DNA of 6,378 bases, taken from Fimenecus sp045593645. Its GTDB lineage: Bacteria > Bacillota > Clostridia > Oscillospirales > Acutalibacteraceae. The notes under the pieces were generated by a model. It saw only the letters and a program-made list of their open reading frames with translations, was not told where the DNA came from and did no database searches. A program made the position numbers and the translations under genes. Shown here piece after piece: positions 1 through 6,028 of the stretch; position 1 is the first letter of the stretch; each line of letters begins with the position of its first letter. The stretch lies in NCBI GenBank assembly GCA_045593645.1, contig JAZNWZ010000083.1:1-6378 (forward strand), written 5' to 3'.

Positions 1-5
1 TTGGT

Positions 6-11
6 AGGTGA
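6..11 (+). promoter_or_regulatory. Ribosome binding site deciding the start of sortase 1
   Basis: AGGTGA lies 5 bases before the ATG at 17. It overlaps the alternative GTG codon at 8-10, which therefore cannot use it. The LemA gene has the same AGGTGA plus 5-base spacing, which supports the choice. Confidence 0.6.
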
Positions 12-16
12 GTAAA

Positions 17-934
17 ATGGAAGAAACAAGAGCAAGAACACTTAAGATTATAGCTGTTGTGGTTGGGGTAGTTTTGTTGCTCGTTTCATCTTATTTTATT
101 TATCAATATTTTGCTTCGCAGGAAGAAACGGTTGACTTTTATCAACAACTTGCTGAAAAAGTTATAGAGCCAACAAAAGCAGACGGCACAATAAATGAAG
201 AAGAAGTGCCTGATTATTCTGCAGTAACTGAAGAATATCCGGGCGTTGTTGGTTGGATAAAAATTCCAAATACAAATGTCAATTATCCGGTTGTTCAATG
301 TGCAGATAATGAATATTATCTTGACCATAATATTCAAGAATATAAAGACCGTCGTGGTGCAATTTATATGGATTATAGAAATAATCCTGTAAATCTTGAC
401 TCTAATACAGTTATTTATGGTCATAACTGTTATGATGGTACAATGTTTTCTGATTTAGCATATTATGAAGACATTAGCTTTTACAAAAAGGCTCCAATAA
501 TTGAGTTTAATACAACAAGTCAACGATATTATTGGAAAATTTATGCTGTGTTTATTACAAATGCATCTGAAAGTGAAGATAATGGCTATGTGTTTAATTA
601 CATATATCCACATATGGATGGGTTGAATTTCTTTGGCTTTGTCAATGAGGTTAATAAACGTAGACTTTATGAAACTGATGTTGATATAAGACCAACAGAT
701 AAAATGCTTGTGCTCTCAACATGTGTTAGAACTTTTGATACAGCAGGATATAGAGCAGATACAAGACTTGTTGTTCTTGCAAGAGCATTACGTTATGGTG
801 AAAGTCCGTTAGTTGATGTTGAAAAGGCAACAGTAAATCCAAATCCAAAATATCCACAGATTTATTATGACAATAACAATATGGAAAACCCATATAAAGA
901 TGATAAGAAATGGTATCCTCAGGAGGTAACCTAA
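17..934 (+). CDS. srtB: Class B sortase, membrane-anchored transpeptidase (first of tandem pair)
   Basis: This is a cysteine transpeptidase of the sortase B family, expected to act on the outer face of the membrane, where it cleaves a sorting signal and joins the protein to peptidoglycan or to another subunit. The 305-residue protein has a short charged N-terminus, one membrane helix (about residues 11-29) and an extracellular sortase domain (about 75-262). The catalytic triad is visible: His136 in YGHN, Cys236 in LSTC and Arg250 in DTRLVV. The family-typical NTNVNYPVVQ and YMDYRNN segments are present. ATG at 17 is preferred over the in-frame GTG at 8, because an AGGTGA site at 6-11 lies 5 bases before the ATG and the GTG falls inside that site. 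An in-frame TAG at 5-7 rules out a longer start. The Cys-to-Arg loop is 6 residues longer than in the next gene, and a tail of about 40 residues follows the domain. The class B assignment is firm; the substrate is unknown. Confidence 0.93.
   Translation: MEETRARTLKIIAVVVGVVLLLVSSYFIYQYFASQEETVDFYQQLAEKVIEPTKADGTINEEEVPDYSAVTEEYPGVVGWIKIPNTNVNYPVVQCADNEYYLDHNIQEYKDRRGAIYMDYRNNPVNLDSNTVIYGHNCYDGTMFSDLAYYEDISFYKKAPIIEFNTTSQRYYWKIYAVFITNASESEDNGYVFNYIYPHMDGLNFFGFVNEVNKRRLYETDVDIRPTDKMLVLSTCVRTFDTAGYRADTRLVVLARALRYGESPLVDVEKATVNPNPKYPQIYYDNNNMENPYKDDKKWYPQEVT
364..384 (+). repeat. 21-base identical segment, copy 1 (sortase 1)
   Basis: These 21 bases are identical to 1666-1686 and encode the YMDYRNN core of the sortase B fold (residues 117-123 here). 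The surrounding DNA has diverged, so this looks like a remnant of gene duplication under strong protein constraint, not a mobile or regulatory repeat. Confidence 0.75.
921..926 (+). promoter_or_regulatory. Ribosome binding site of sortase 2, inside the end of sortase 1
   Basis: A perfect AGGAGG lies 11 bases before the ATG at 938 and within the last codons of the preceding sortase gene. This is the strongest Shine-Dalgarno sequence in the window. With only 3 bases between stop and start, it suggests closely linked translation of the two sortases. Confidence 0.85.
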
Positions 935-937
935 TCA

Positions 938-2206
938 ATGGCAAAAAAAGAAAAAAAGGAAAAGAAACTTAAAAAGTCAAAAGTTGAAATACAAGAAGCT
1001 GTTAATGAACAAGCAACAGTTGAAACAATAGATGACTTTGCTGCTCAAATTGAGCAAGAACTTGAAAAGCAAGAGCAAGAGTCAAAATATGTTGAAAAAA
1101 TTATTGTTCAAGATGGCAAAACTTTTATTGATATTACCGCGAACTATGTTTCAGAGCCTGAAGAAACAACAGTGCAAGAGCCTGTTGAGACTCAAGTTGT
1201 TCATCAAAAGAAAAAAGTTAGAACTTTTAACGAGATTTTTGGTTCATTCTTTAAAGGCTTTATACCTTTAAAAAAGGACAGTACTAAAGAGAAGATTCGT
1301 AAGCTTGTTATGGACGTTGCAATTGTTGCAATTATTGTGTGTGGATTTTCTTATGGTAAATTATATTATGAAAGACAAGTCGAGCTTAACCTTGAAGAAG
1401 AACTTAAAGGTCAAATTTTCAATGAAAGCGAAATGAATGCTGATGAAATTTCACAAGCTTGGAAAGATGTTCTTGCAATGCATCCAAACATTGATTTTGG
1501 CGATATTGACCTTAAATATTCATATTTGTATGCAGTAAACCAAGACCTTGTTGGTTGGGTTAAAATTGAAAACACAAATCTTGATGTTCAAGTTGTTCAA
1601 GCAGAGGATAATGACTTTTATTTGAGAAGGAATTTCTATAAAGAATCAAGCCGATATGGTTGTCCTTATATGGATTATAGAAATAACGGCAGATATTTAG
1701 ATACAAATACTGTTGTTTACGGACATCATATGACAGATGGCTTGATGTTTTCAAATCTTGATAAATATAAGAGTTTAGAGGGATACAAAGAATCACCAAT
1801 AATTCAGTTTGATACTTTGTATGACACATATTATTTCAAGGTTTTTGCAGCATTTGTAACAAATGCTCACCCTGAAGAAGACAATGGTTATATTTTTAAT
1901 TTTACTATCAATAATTTTGGTACAGATAGAAGATATAATCAATTCATTAAAGAGGTTCAAAAGAGAAGTCTTATAAACACAGGTGTTACAGTAAACTCTG
2001 ATGATAAAATAATAACACTTGTTACATGTACTTATGACTTTAGAGAGGCTCGTCTTGTTGTTATGGGCAGACTTGTTCGTCCAGGCGAAGATTTAGAAGT
2101 AGATACATCAGGAGCATCTCTTAATACGTCACCAAAATATCCACAAGCTTGGTATGACGAAAATGGCGTGGATAACCCATATAACAGTGATGAAAAGTGG
2201 GAATAA
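938..2206 (+). CDS. srtB: Class B sortase with long charged cytoplasmic N-terminal extension (second of tandem pair)
   Basis: This second sortase B-family transpeptidase has 422 residues, clearly longer than its neighbour. Residues 1-120 form an extension rich in Lys, Glu and Gln, with a lysine-rich start (1-15) and a stretch at about 16-55 that could form a coiled coil. One membrane helix follows (about 122-140), then the extracellular sortase domain (about 200-380). Catalytic residues are His263 in VYGHH, Cys364 in LVTC and Arg372 in EARLVV. The domain aligns with the upstream sortase nearly end to end, sharing VGW.KI.NTN, YMDYRNN, TNA...EDNGY.FN and a C-terminal PKYPQ..YD.N...NPY..D.KW tail. 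The Cys-Arg spacing is 8 residues, against 14 upstream. The start is fixed by the AGGAGG site. A duplication followed by divergence is inferred; substrate and extension function are unknown. Confidence 0.92.
   Translation: MAKKEKKEKKLKKSKVEIQEAVNEQATVETIDDFAAQIEQELEKQEQESKYVEKIIVQDGKTFIDITANYVSEPEETTVQEPVETQVVHQKKKVRTFNEIFGSFFKGFIPLKKDSTKEKIRKLVMDVAIVAIIVCGFSYGKLYYERQVELNLEEELKGQIFNESEMNADEISQAWKDVLAMHPNIDFGDIDLKYSYLYAVNQDLVGWVKIENTNLDVQVVQAEDNDFYLRRNFYKESSRYGCPYMDYRNNGRYLDTNTVVYGHHMTDGLMFSNLDKYKSLEGYKESPIIQFDTLYDTYYFKVFAAFVTNAHPEEDNGYIFNFTINNFGTDRRYNQFIKEVQKRSLINTGVTVNSDDKIITLVTCTYDFREARLVVMGRLVRPGEDLEVDTSGASLNTSPKYPQAWYDENGVDNPYNSDEKWE
1666..1686 (+). repeat. 21-base identical segment, copy 2 (sortase 2)
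   Basis: This is the second copy of the segment at 364-384, encoding residues 244-250 (YMDYRNN) of the second sortase. The identity extends to synonymous positions, which would also allow local recombination between the two genes. Confidence 0.75.
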
Positions 2207-2237
2207 AACTTTTATATATAAATGGATAGGGTAAAAA

Positions 2238-2244
2238 AGAGAGG
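2238..2244 (+). promoter_or_regulatory. Ribosome binding site of the SpoIID-domain gene
   Basis: AGAGAGG lies 9 bases before the ATG at 2254, in the 47-base gap after sortase 2. It supports that start. Confidence 0.7.
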
Positions 2245-2253
2245 TACTAAAAA

Positions 2254-4380
2254 ATGAAAGTGAGATTATTGTCATTAAATATTGACAAAAACACACCGTT
2301 TGCTCGTTATCAGGCAAGGGTAGTGAGCAGCGTTAAGGCTTATCTTAATGAAGGTGAAACATCATTTGAGCATTTTGAAAGAATGAAAGATTTATTTGAC
2401 TCATTGCAAGATGCTTTAGAAAATGATGAGTTAATAATTACAGCAGTTGATGAAAAGAACTATTTAAAGCTTAAATATGCATTAGCTCAAGCTTTGGGTA
2501 CAGGTATGGTTGTTGACTCTCAAGTTAAGAGTGCAATTGAGCAAAATAGTGATGTTCAAGACGAAAAGAAAACTAAATTTGCATCATTCCCAAAATCATC
2601 TACAGTTTTTCTTTCAAAGGATGGATTATATTCAGGCTTTGGAATAGAAAATGGTAGCCAATATCTTCTTTTAATCCCTATTGATAATGATAGAATTAAC
2701 TTAATTTTAAGAAATGGTGTTATTCCATTTTTATCAAAGAATATTAAGTTTCCTGATGAAGATACAATGCTTGTTGAAGATAAGCACTTTGAAAATGAAA
2801 AAGTTAGCATTACTGTAAAGCGTTTGCTTGAAGCAAATTCAATGGTTGCAGTAAATGGCTCACAAAATGTTGAAGTGCTTAAAAGTTGTGGCGATAACAT
2901 TCCACAATTTGATAATGTTTTCGTATTCACACCATACATCGATGATAAAGGTGAGGTTAATGCTACTGAATATGCAGCACAGCTTGCAAAGGTAAGCTTG
3001 GACCTTTCTGCAGCAAACATTGGTGCGTCTATCAGTGATGTTTATGAAACAAGCGATTCAAAATATATTTGTGTTGCAGTTGCTGATGAAAAATCTGCAT
3101 TAGTCAGAAAACTTTATATGGCAGAAGATGAAACTGAAGAAGCATTCATAATTAGTGCAGCACTTGAACTTATTGAGATAATAGGTGAGAAGGCGGCAGG
3201 ATTAAAGAGTGTAGGCATTGAGGTTGCTGACCCTGTTGATGAAATGGATTCAAAGAAAAAATCTAAAAAAGGACTTATAGTATTCGGTATAGTTTTAGGT
3301 GTTGTTGTTCTCGTTTGTGCAATACTTGGAATTGTTTATAAGGTTCAAGGTGAAAACGGATTTTTAGCACAAAAGCTTAATGCACTTTTTGGCACAGAAA
3401 CATCTACTACAACTACCACAACAACACCATCAATTATTTATGATAGTATTGATGACCCTGAAGACGATACACCTGTTGTTAAAAACAAAAAGATTTCTGA
3501 TATGATGGTTGAAGAGCTTAAAAAGGTTAAGGCAAATCAAAATTCAGAAGGTGAAAATATTGTAACAAATAATAAAGATTTATTTGCAAAGCCATCAGTA
3601 ATTACAGTCAATGGTGAAGAACTTGATGCAGTGGTTGCATTAACAAGACTTGTTACAGCTGAAATGAATTTAAGTGATTATAATGTAGAAGCAATTAAAG
3701 CACAAGCAGTTGTAATTTATACATTCCTTGCTTATCGTGAGGTTAATTATAGAACAGGCTTTGTGTTAGATGGTGTTGAGATATCACAAAGTTGGGACCA
3801 AACAACATATGACGCAGTAGAGTCTGTTTTTGGCGAAGTTTTAATTGATAGTAACAATAACATTGCATTGACACCTTATTTTGAAGTTTGTGCAGAAGAC
3901 AAGACAGTGAATTTTGACCATCCTAACTATCCATACTTAAACAGTTATTCACACAATGATGGCTTTAATGAAAGCAAAGTTTATTTTGATACTACTGGTG
4001 TCCAAAAAACATATTCAATAAAAAAAGGTGAACTTTCAGCACTTATTCAAAACTATTTCAATAACAAAGGCGAAGCATATGTTATTGATACTGATTGGAA
4101 CAACTGGATTTCAGTTGTAAATGACGAAACAATTACATATGTTACTGTTTGTGGAAAAGAAGTTGCTGTTGAAGAGTTTTTTGCAGAGTTACTTGATGAC
4201 ACACTTCCAATGTCATATAATTTTACTGTTGATTATACAGAAGACGAAATTGTTTTCACATATAAAGGCTTTGGATATGGTGTAGGAATGAGTAAATTCG
4301 GTGCAAATCACCTTGCAGAAACAGGCTTGAAATATAATAATATTCTTAAAGCATATTTTGTTGATACAAGGATTTATTAA
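2254..4380 (+). CDS. Membrane protein: degenerate CinA-like cytoplasmic region, membrane helix, SpoIID/LytB-like extracellular domain
   Basis: The 708-residue protein has three parts. The C-terminal part (about 445-708) resembles SpoIID/LytB, the family of SpoIID, which cleaves peptidoglycan glycan strands during spore engulfment. The segment VTAEM..............EAIKAQAV places Glu470 at the catalytic acid position, and GFGYGVGMSKFGA (672-684) matches the family signature, with Tyr675 where His is usual. A membrane helix lies at about 340-362, preceded by a Lys-rich stretch (334-339) that fits an inside N-terminus, and a Thr-rich linker (seven Thr, 385-391) follows. Residues 1-330 are cytoplasmic. 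By eye they resemble CinA: DELIITAVDEKNYLKLKYALAQALG (split here as 58-82) recalls the molybdopterin-binding-like domain, STVFL....YSGFGIENG and GVIPFL (116-160) recall its end, and 185-315 recalls the PncC-like domain. The GGLGPT and ESCTGG motifs are missing, so no enzyme activity is expected there. SpoIID-like is confident; CinA-like is an inference. Confidence 0.82.
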   Translation: MKVRLLSLNIDKNTPFARYQARVVSSVKAYLNEGETSFEHFERMKDLFDSLQDALENDELIITAVDEKNYLKLKYALAQALGTGMVVDSQVKSAIEQNSDVQDEKKTKFASFPKSSTVFLSKDGLYSGFGIENGSQYLLLIPIDNDRINLILRNGVIPFLSKNIKFPDEDTMLVEDKHFENEKVSITVKRLLEANSMVAVNGSQNVEVLKSCGDNIPQFDNVFVFTPYIDDKGEVNATEYAAQLAKVSLDLSAANIGASISDVYETSDSKYICVAVADEKSALVRKLYMAEDETEEAFIISAALELIEIIGEKAAGLKSVGIEVADPVDEMDSKKKSKKGLIVFGIVLGVVVLVCAILGIVYKVQGENGFLAQKLNALFGTETSTTTTTTTPSIIYDSIDDPEDDTPVVKNKKISDMMVEELKKVKANQNSEGENIVTNNKDLFAKPSVITVNGEELDAVVALTRLVTAEMNLSDYNVEAIKAQAVVIYTFLAYREVNYRTGFVLDGVEISQSWDQTTYDAVESVFGEVLIDSNNNIALTPYFEVCAEDKTVNFDHPNYPYLNSYSHNDGFNESKVYFDTTGVQKTYSIKKGELSALIQNYFNNKGEAYVIDTDWNNWISVVNDETITYVTVCGKEVAVEEFFAELLDDTLPMSYNFTVDYTEDEIVFTYKGFGYGVGMSKFGANHLAETGLKYNNILKAYFVDTRIY
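3400..3426 (+). other. Threonine-rich linker codons in the SpoIID-domain gene
   Basis: Codons 383-391 read Thr-Ser followed by seven consecutive Thr, written with mixed ACA, ACT and ACC codons. The stretch sits about 20 residues outside the membrane helix and looks like a flexible, possibly glycosylated stalk. Such low-complexity linkers often vary in length between strains. Confidence 0.6.
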
Positions 4381-4397
4381 TATATATTGAATTATTT

Positions 4398-4402
4398 GGG
4401 GG
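4398..4402 (+). promoter_or_regulatory. Atypical G-run ribosome binding site of galE
   Basis: A run of five G residues lies 7 bases before the ATG at 4410, in the 29-base AT-rich gap after the SpoIID-domain gene. It departs from the AGGAGG or AGGTGA form used elsewhere here but is the only purine-rich candidate at a usable distance. Confidence 0.55.
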
Positions 4403-4409
4403 TATATTT

Positions 4410-5426
4410 ATGAGTAAAATTTTAGTTACAGGTGGAGCAGGTTTTATCGGTTCACATACTTGTGTTGAACTTCTTAATGCAGGTTATGAAATCGTAGTTG
4501 TAGACAATCTTTATAACTCAAGTGAAAAATCACTTGATAGAGTACGTGAACTTACTGGAAAGGATTTTCCTTTCTATGAGTACGATATTCGTGATAAAGA
4601 AAATATGCAAAAGATTTTTGATGACCATAAAATTGATGCATGTATTCACTTTGCAGGACTTAAAGCAGTTGGTGAAAGCTGTAAAAAGCCACTTGAATAT
4701 TATGATAACAATATTGGGGGCACACTTGCACTTTGCGAAGTAATGCAAAAGAATGGTTGCAAGAAAATTGTTTTCATCTCATCTGCAACAGTTTATGGTA
4801 TGGAAAATGTTTCACCACTTAAAGAAGATATGAAAACAGGTGGCACAACAAATCCATATGGCACAACAAAATACATGATTGAAATTATTCTTGAAGATTT
4901 CCATAAGGCTGACAGTGAGTGGGCTGTAACACTTCTTCGTTATTTTAATCCAATCGGTGCTCATAAGAGTGGTAAAATTGGTGAAAATCCAAACGGAATT
5001 CCAAACAATCTTATGCCATACATAACACAAGTTGCTATTGGCAAATTGCCTTACCTTAATGTTTTTGGTAATGACTATGATACACATGACGGCACAGGCG
5101 TTCGTGATTACATTCACGTTGTTGACTTGGCACTTGGACATGTAAAAGCAGTAGAAAAAATCTTAAAAGATGAAACAAAAGTAAATGTTTACAATTTGGG
5201 TACAGGCAATGGCTATAGTGTGCTTGATATTGTAAAAGCATTTGAACAAGCATCAGGACAAAAAATCGAATATAAAATCGCACCTCGTCGTTCTGGCGAC
5301 CTTGATGTTTGTTATTCTGATGCATCAAAAGCATTTGCTGAATTAGGTTGGAAAGCAGAACGTGGTCTTCTTGAAATGTGTGAAGACTCATGGCGTTGGC
5401 AAAGTAATAATCCAAACGGATTTTAA
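4410..5426 (+). CDS. galE: UDP-glucose 4-epimerase (possibly also UDP-GlcNAc 4-epimerase)
   Basis: This NAD-dependent extended short-chain dehydrogenase interconverts UDP-glucose and UDP-galactose in the cytoplasm, supplying galactose units for surface glycans or feeding the Leloir pathway. The 338-residue length is normal for bacterial GalE. The N-terminal Rossmann motif TGGAGFIGSH (7-16), the SSATVYG strand with Ser125 and the catalytic Tyr150 and Lys154 (NPYGTTKYM) are all present, as are the RYFNPIGAH and GTGVRDYIHVVDLA segments. Residue 301 (GDLDVCYSD) is Cys at the position aligned with Tyr299 of E. coli GalE. A small residue there, as in human GALE, is associated with acceptance of the larger N-acetylated sugars, so dual UDP-Gal/UDP-GalNAc activity is plausible. 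No galK or galT lies beside it, and the context is cell-envelope genes, which favours glycan precursor supply over galactose use. Confidence 0.95.
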   Translation: MSKILVTGGAGFIGSHTCVELLNAGYEIVVVDNLYNSSEKSLDRVRELTGKDFPFYEYDIRDKENMQKIFDDHKIDACIHFAGLKAVGESCKKPLEYYDNNIGGTLALCEVMQKNGCKKIVFISSATVYGMENVSPLKEDMKTGGTTNPYGTTKYMIEIILEDFHKADSEWAVTLLRYFNPIGAHKSGKIGENPNGIPNNLMPYITQVAIGKLPYLNVFGNDYDTHDGTGVRDYIHVVDLALGHVKAVEKILKDETKVNVYNLGTGNGYSVLDIVKAFEQASGQKIEYKIAPRRSGDLDVCYSDASKAFAELGWKAERGLLEMCEDSWRWQSNNPNGF

Positions 5427-5430
5427 AGAA

Positions 5431-5436
5431 AGGTGA
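5431..5436 (+). promoter_or_regulatory. Ribosome binding site deciding the start of lemA
   Basis: AGGTGA lies 5 bases before the ATG at 5442, the same arrangement as in the first sortase gene. A GTG at 5433 lies inside the site and is unlikely to be used. The ATG at 5448 would have an 11-base spacing and remains possible. Confidence 0.6.
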
Positions 5437-5441
5437 TAAAA

Positions 5442-6026
5442 ATGACAATGGATTCAAAGAAAAAGGGTTTGTTTATTGGATTAGGTATTGCGGCACTTGT
5501 TGTAATCATTCTTATTGTAAGTATGATTTCAACATACAATGGTCTTGTTGAAAAACAAGAAGCAGTTAAAACTGCAGAAGCACAAGTTCAAACTTATCTT
5601 CAAAGAAGAGCTGACCTTATTCCTAACCTTGTTGCAACAGTAAAAGGCTATGCAGCTCATGAAGAAGAGGTTTACACAGCACTTGCAGATGCAAGAACAA
5701 AGCTTAACTCTGCAACAACAACTCAAGAATATGCTGATGCAAATGCAGAACTTGATTCAGCATTATCAAGACTCCTTGTTATTGTAGAAAGTTATCCTGA
5801 ACTTAAAACAGACGAAACTTATCGTGGACTTATGGACCAACTTGAAGGTACAGAAAACAGAATTGCAACAGCTCGTAAGGATTACAATGAAATAGTAACT
5901 GTTTATAACACTGCAATCAAAAAATTCCCAACAGTAATTTTTGCAAAGATGTTTGGCTTTGAAGAAGCAACAAGATTTGAAGCAAGTGTAGAGGCACAAA
6001 CTGCTCCAAGTGTATCACTTGAATAA
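5442..6026 (+). CDS. lemA: LemA family membrane protein
   Basis: LemA proteins are small membrane-anchored, helix-rich proteins widespread in bacteria, with no settled biochemical role. The 194-residue product has a lysine-containing N-terminus (MTMDSKKKG), one membrane helix (about 9-29), and a helical domain carrying the family signature: STYNGLV (30-36), LQRRADLIPNLVATVKGYAAHE (split here as 53-74), the ESYPELKT segment (117-123) and the ENRIATARKDYNEIVTVYN segment (138-156), ending with FPTVIFAKMFGF. Length matches the family. ATG 5442 is chosen from its AGGTGA spacing; starts at 5433 (GTG) or 5448 (ATG) would change the protein by only a few residues. It lies 15 bases after galE and 2 bases before a TPM-domain gene, the usual partner of lemA, so the two probably work together at the membrane. 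Confidence 0.95.
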   Translation: MTMDSKKKGLFIGLGIAALVVIILIVSMISTYNGLVEKQEAVKTAEAQVQTYLQRRADLIPNLVATVKGYAAHEEEVYTALADARTKLNSATTTQEYADANAELDSALSRLLVIVESYPELKTDETYRGLMDQLEGTENRIATARKDYNEIVTVYNTAIKKFPTVIFAKMFGFEEATRFEASVEAQTAPSVSLE

Positions 6027-6028
6027 TT

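Noticed and set aside
8..16. GTG start at 8 for sortase 1, adding three residues.
   Set aside because: The codon lies inside the AGGTGA site that serves the ATG at 17 and would have no site of its own.
952..958. A_AAA_AAG slippery heptamer in the correct register near the start of sortase 2, with AGGAGG upstream, as in programmed -1 frameshifting.
   Set aside because: The -1 frame reaches a TAA at 970-972 within five codons, the AGGAGG is already explained as the start site, and A-runs are expected in a lysine-rich region of an AT-rich genome.
2191..2222. Possible promoter in the 47-base gap: TGAAAA at 2191-2196 and TATATA at 2215-2220 with an 18-base spacer.
   Set aside because: The -35 match is poor and TATATA-type hexamers are common in such AT-rich DNA, so it is not distinguishable from chance.
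2556..3020. Long minus-strand open frame (154 codons) opposite the SpoIID-domain gene, and similar minus-strand frames elsewhere.
   Set aside because: They lie fully opposite well-supported genes, give Ser-, Phe- or Cys-rich sequences without family motifs, and have no sign of their own translation start.
4381..4409. Terminator or regulatory structure between the SpoIID-domain gene and galE.
   Set aside because: The 29 bases are AT-rich with no stem-loop that I can pair and no T-run after a stem.
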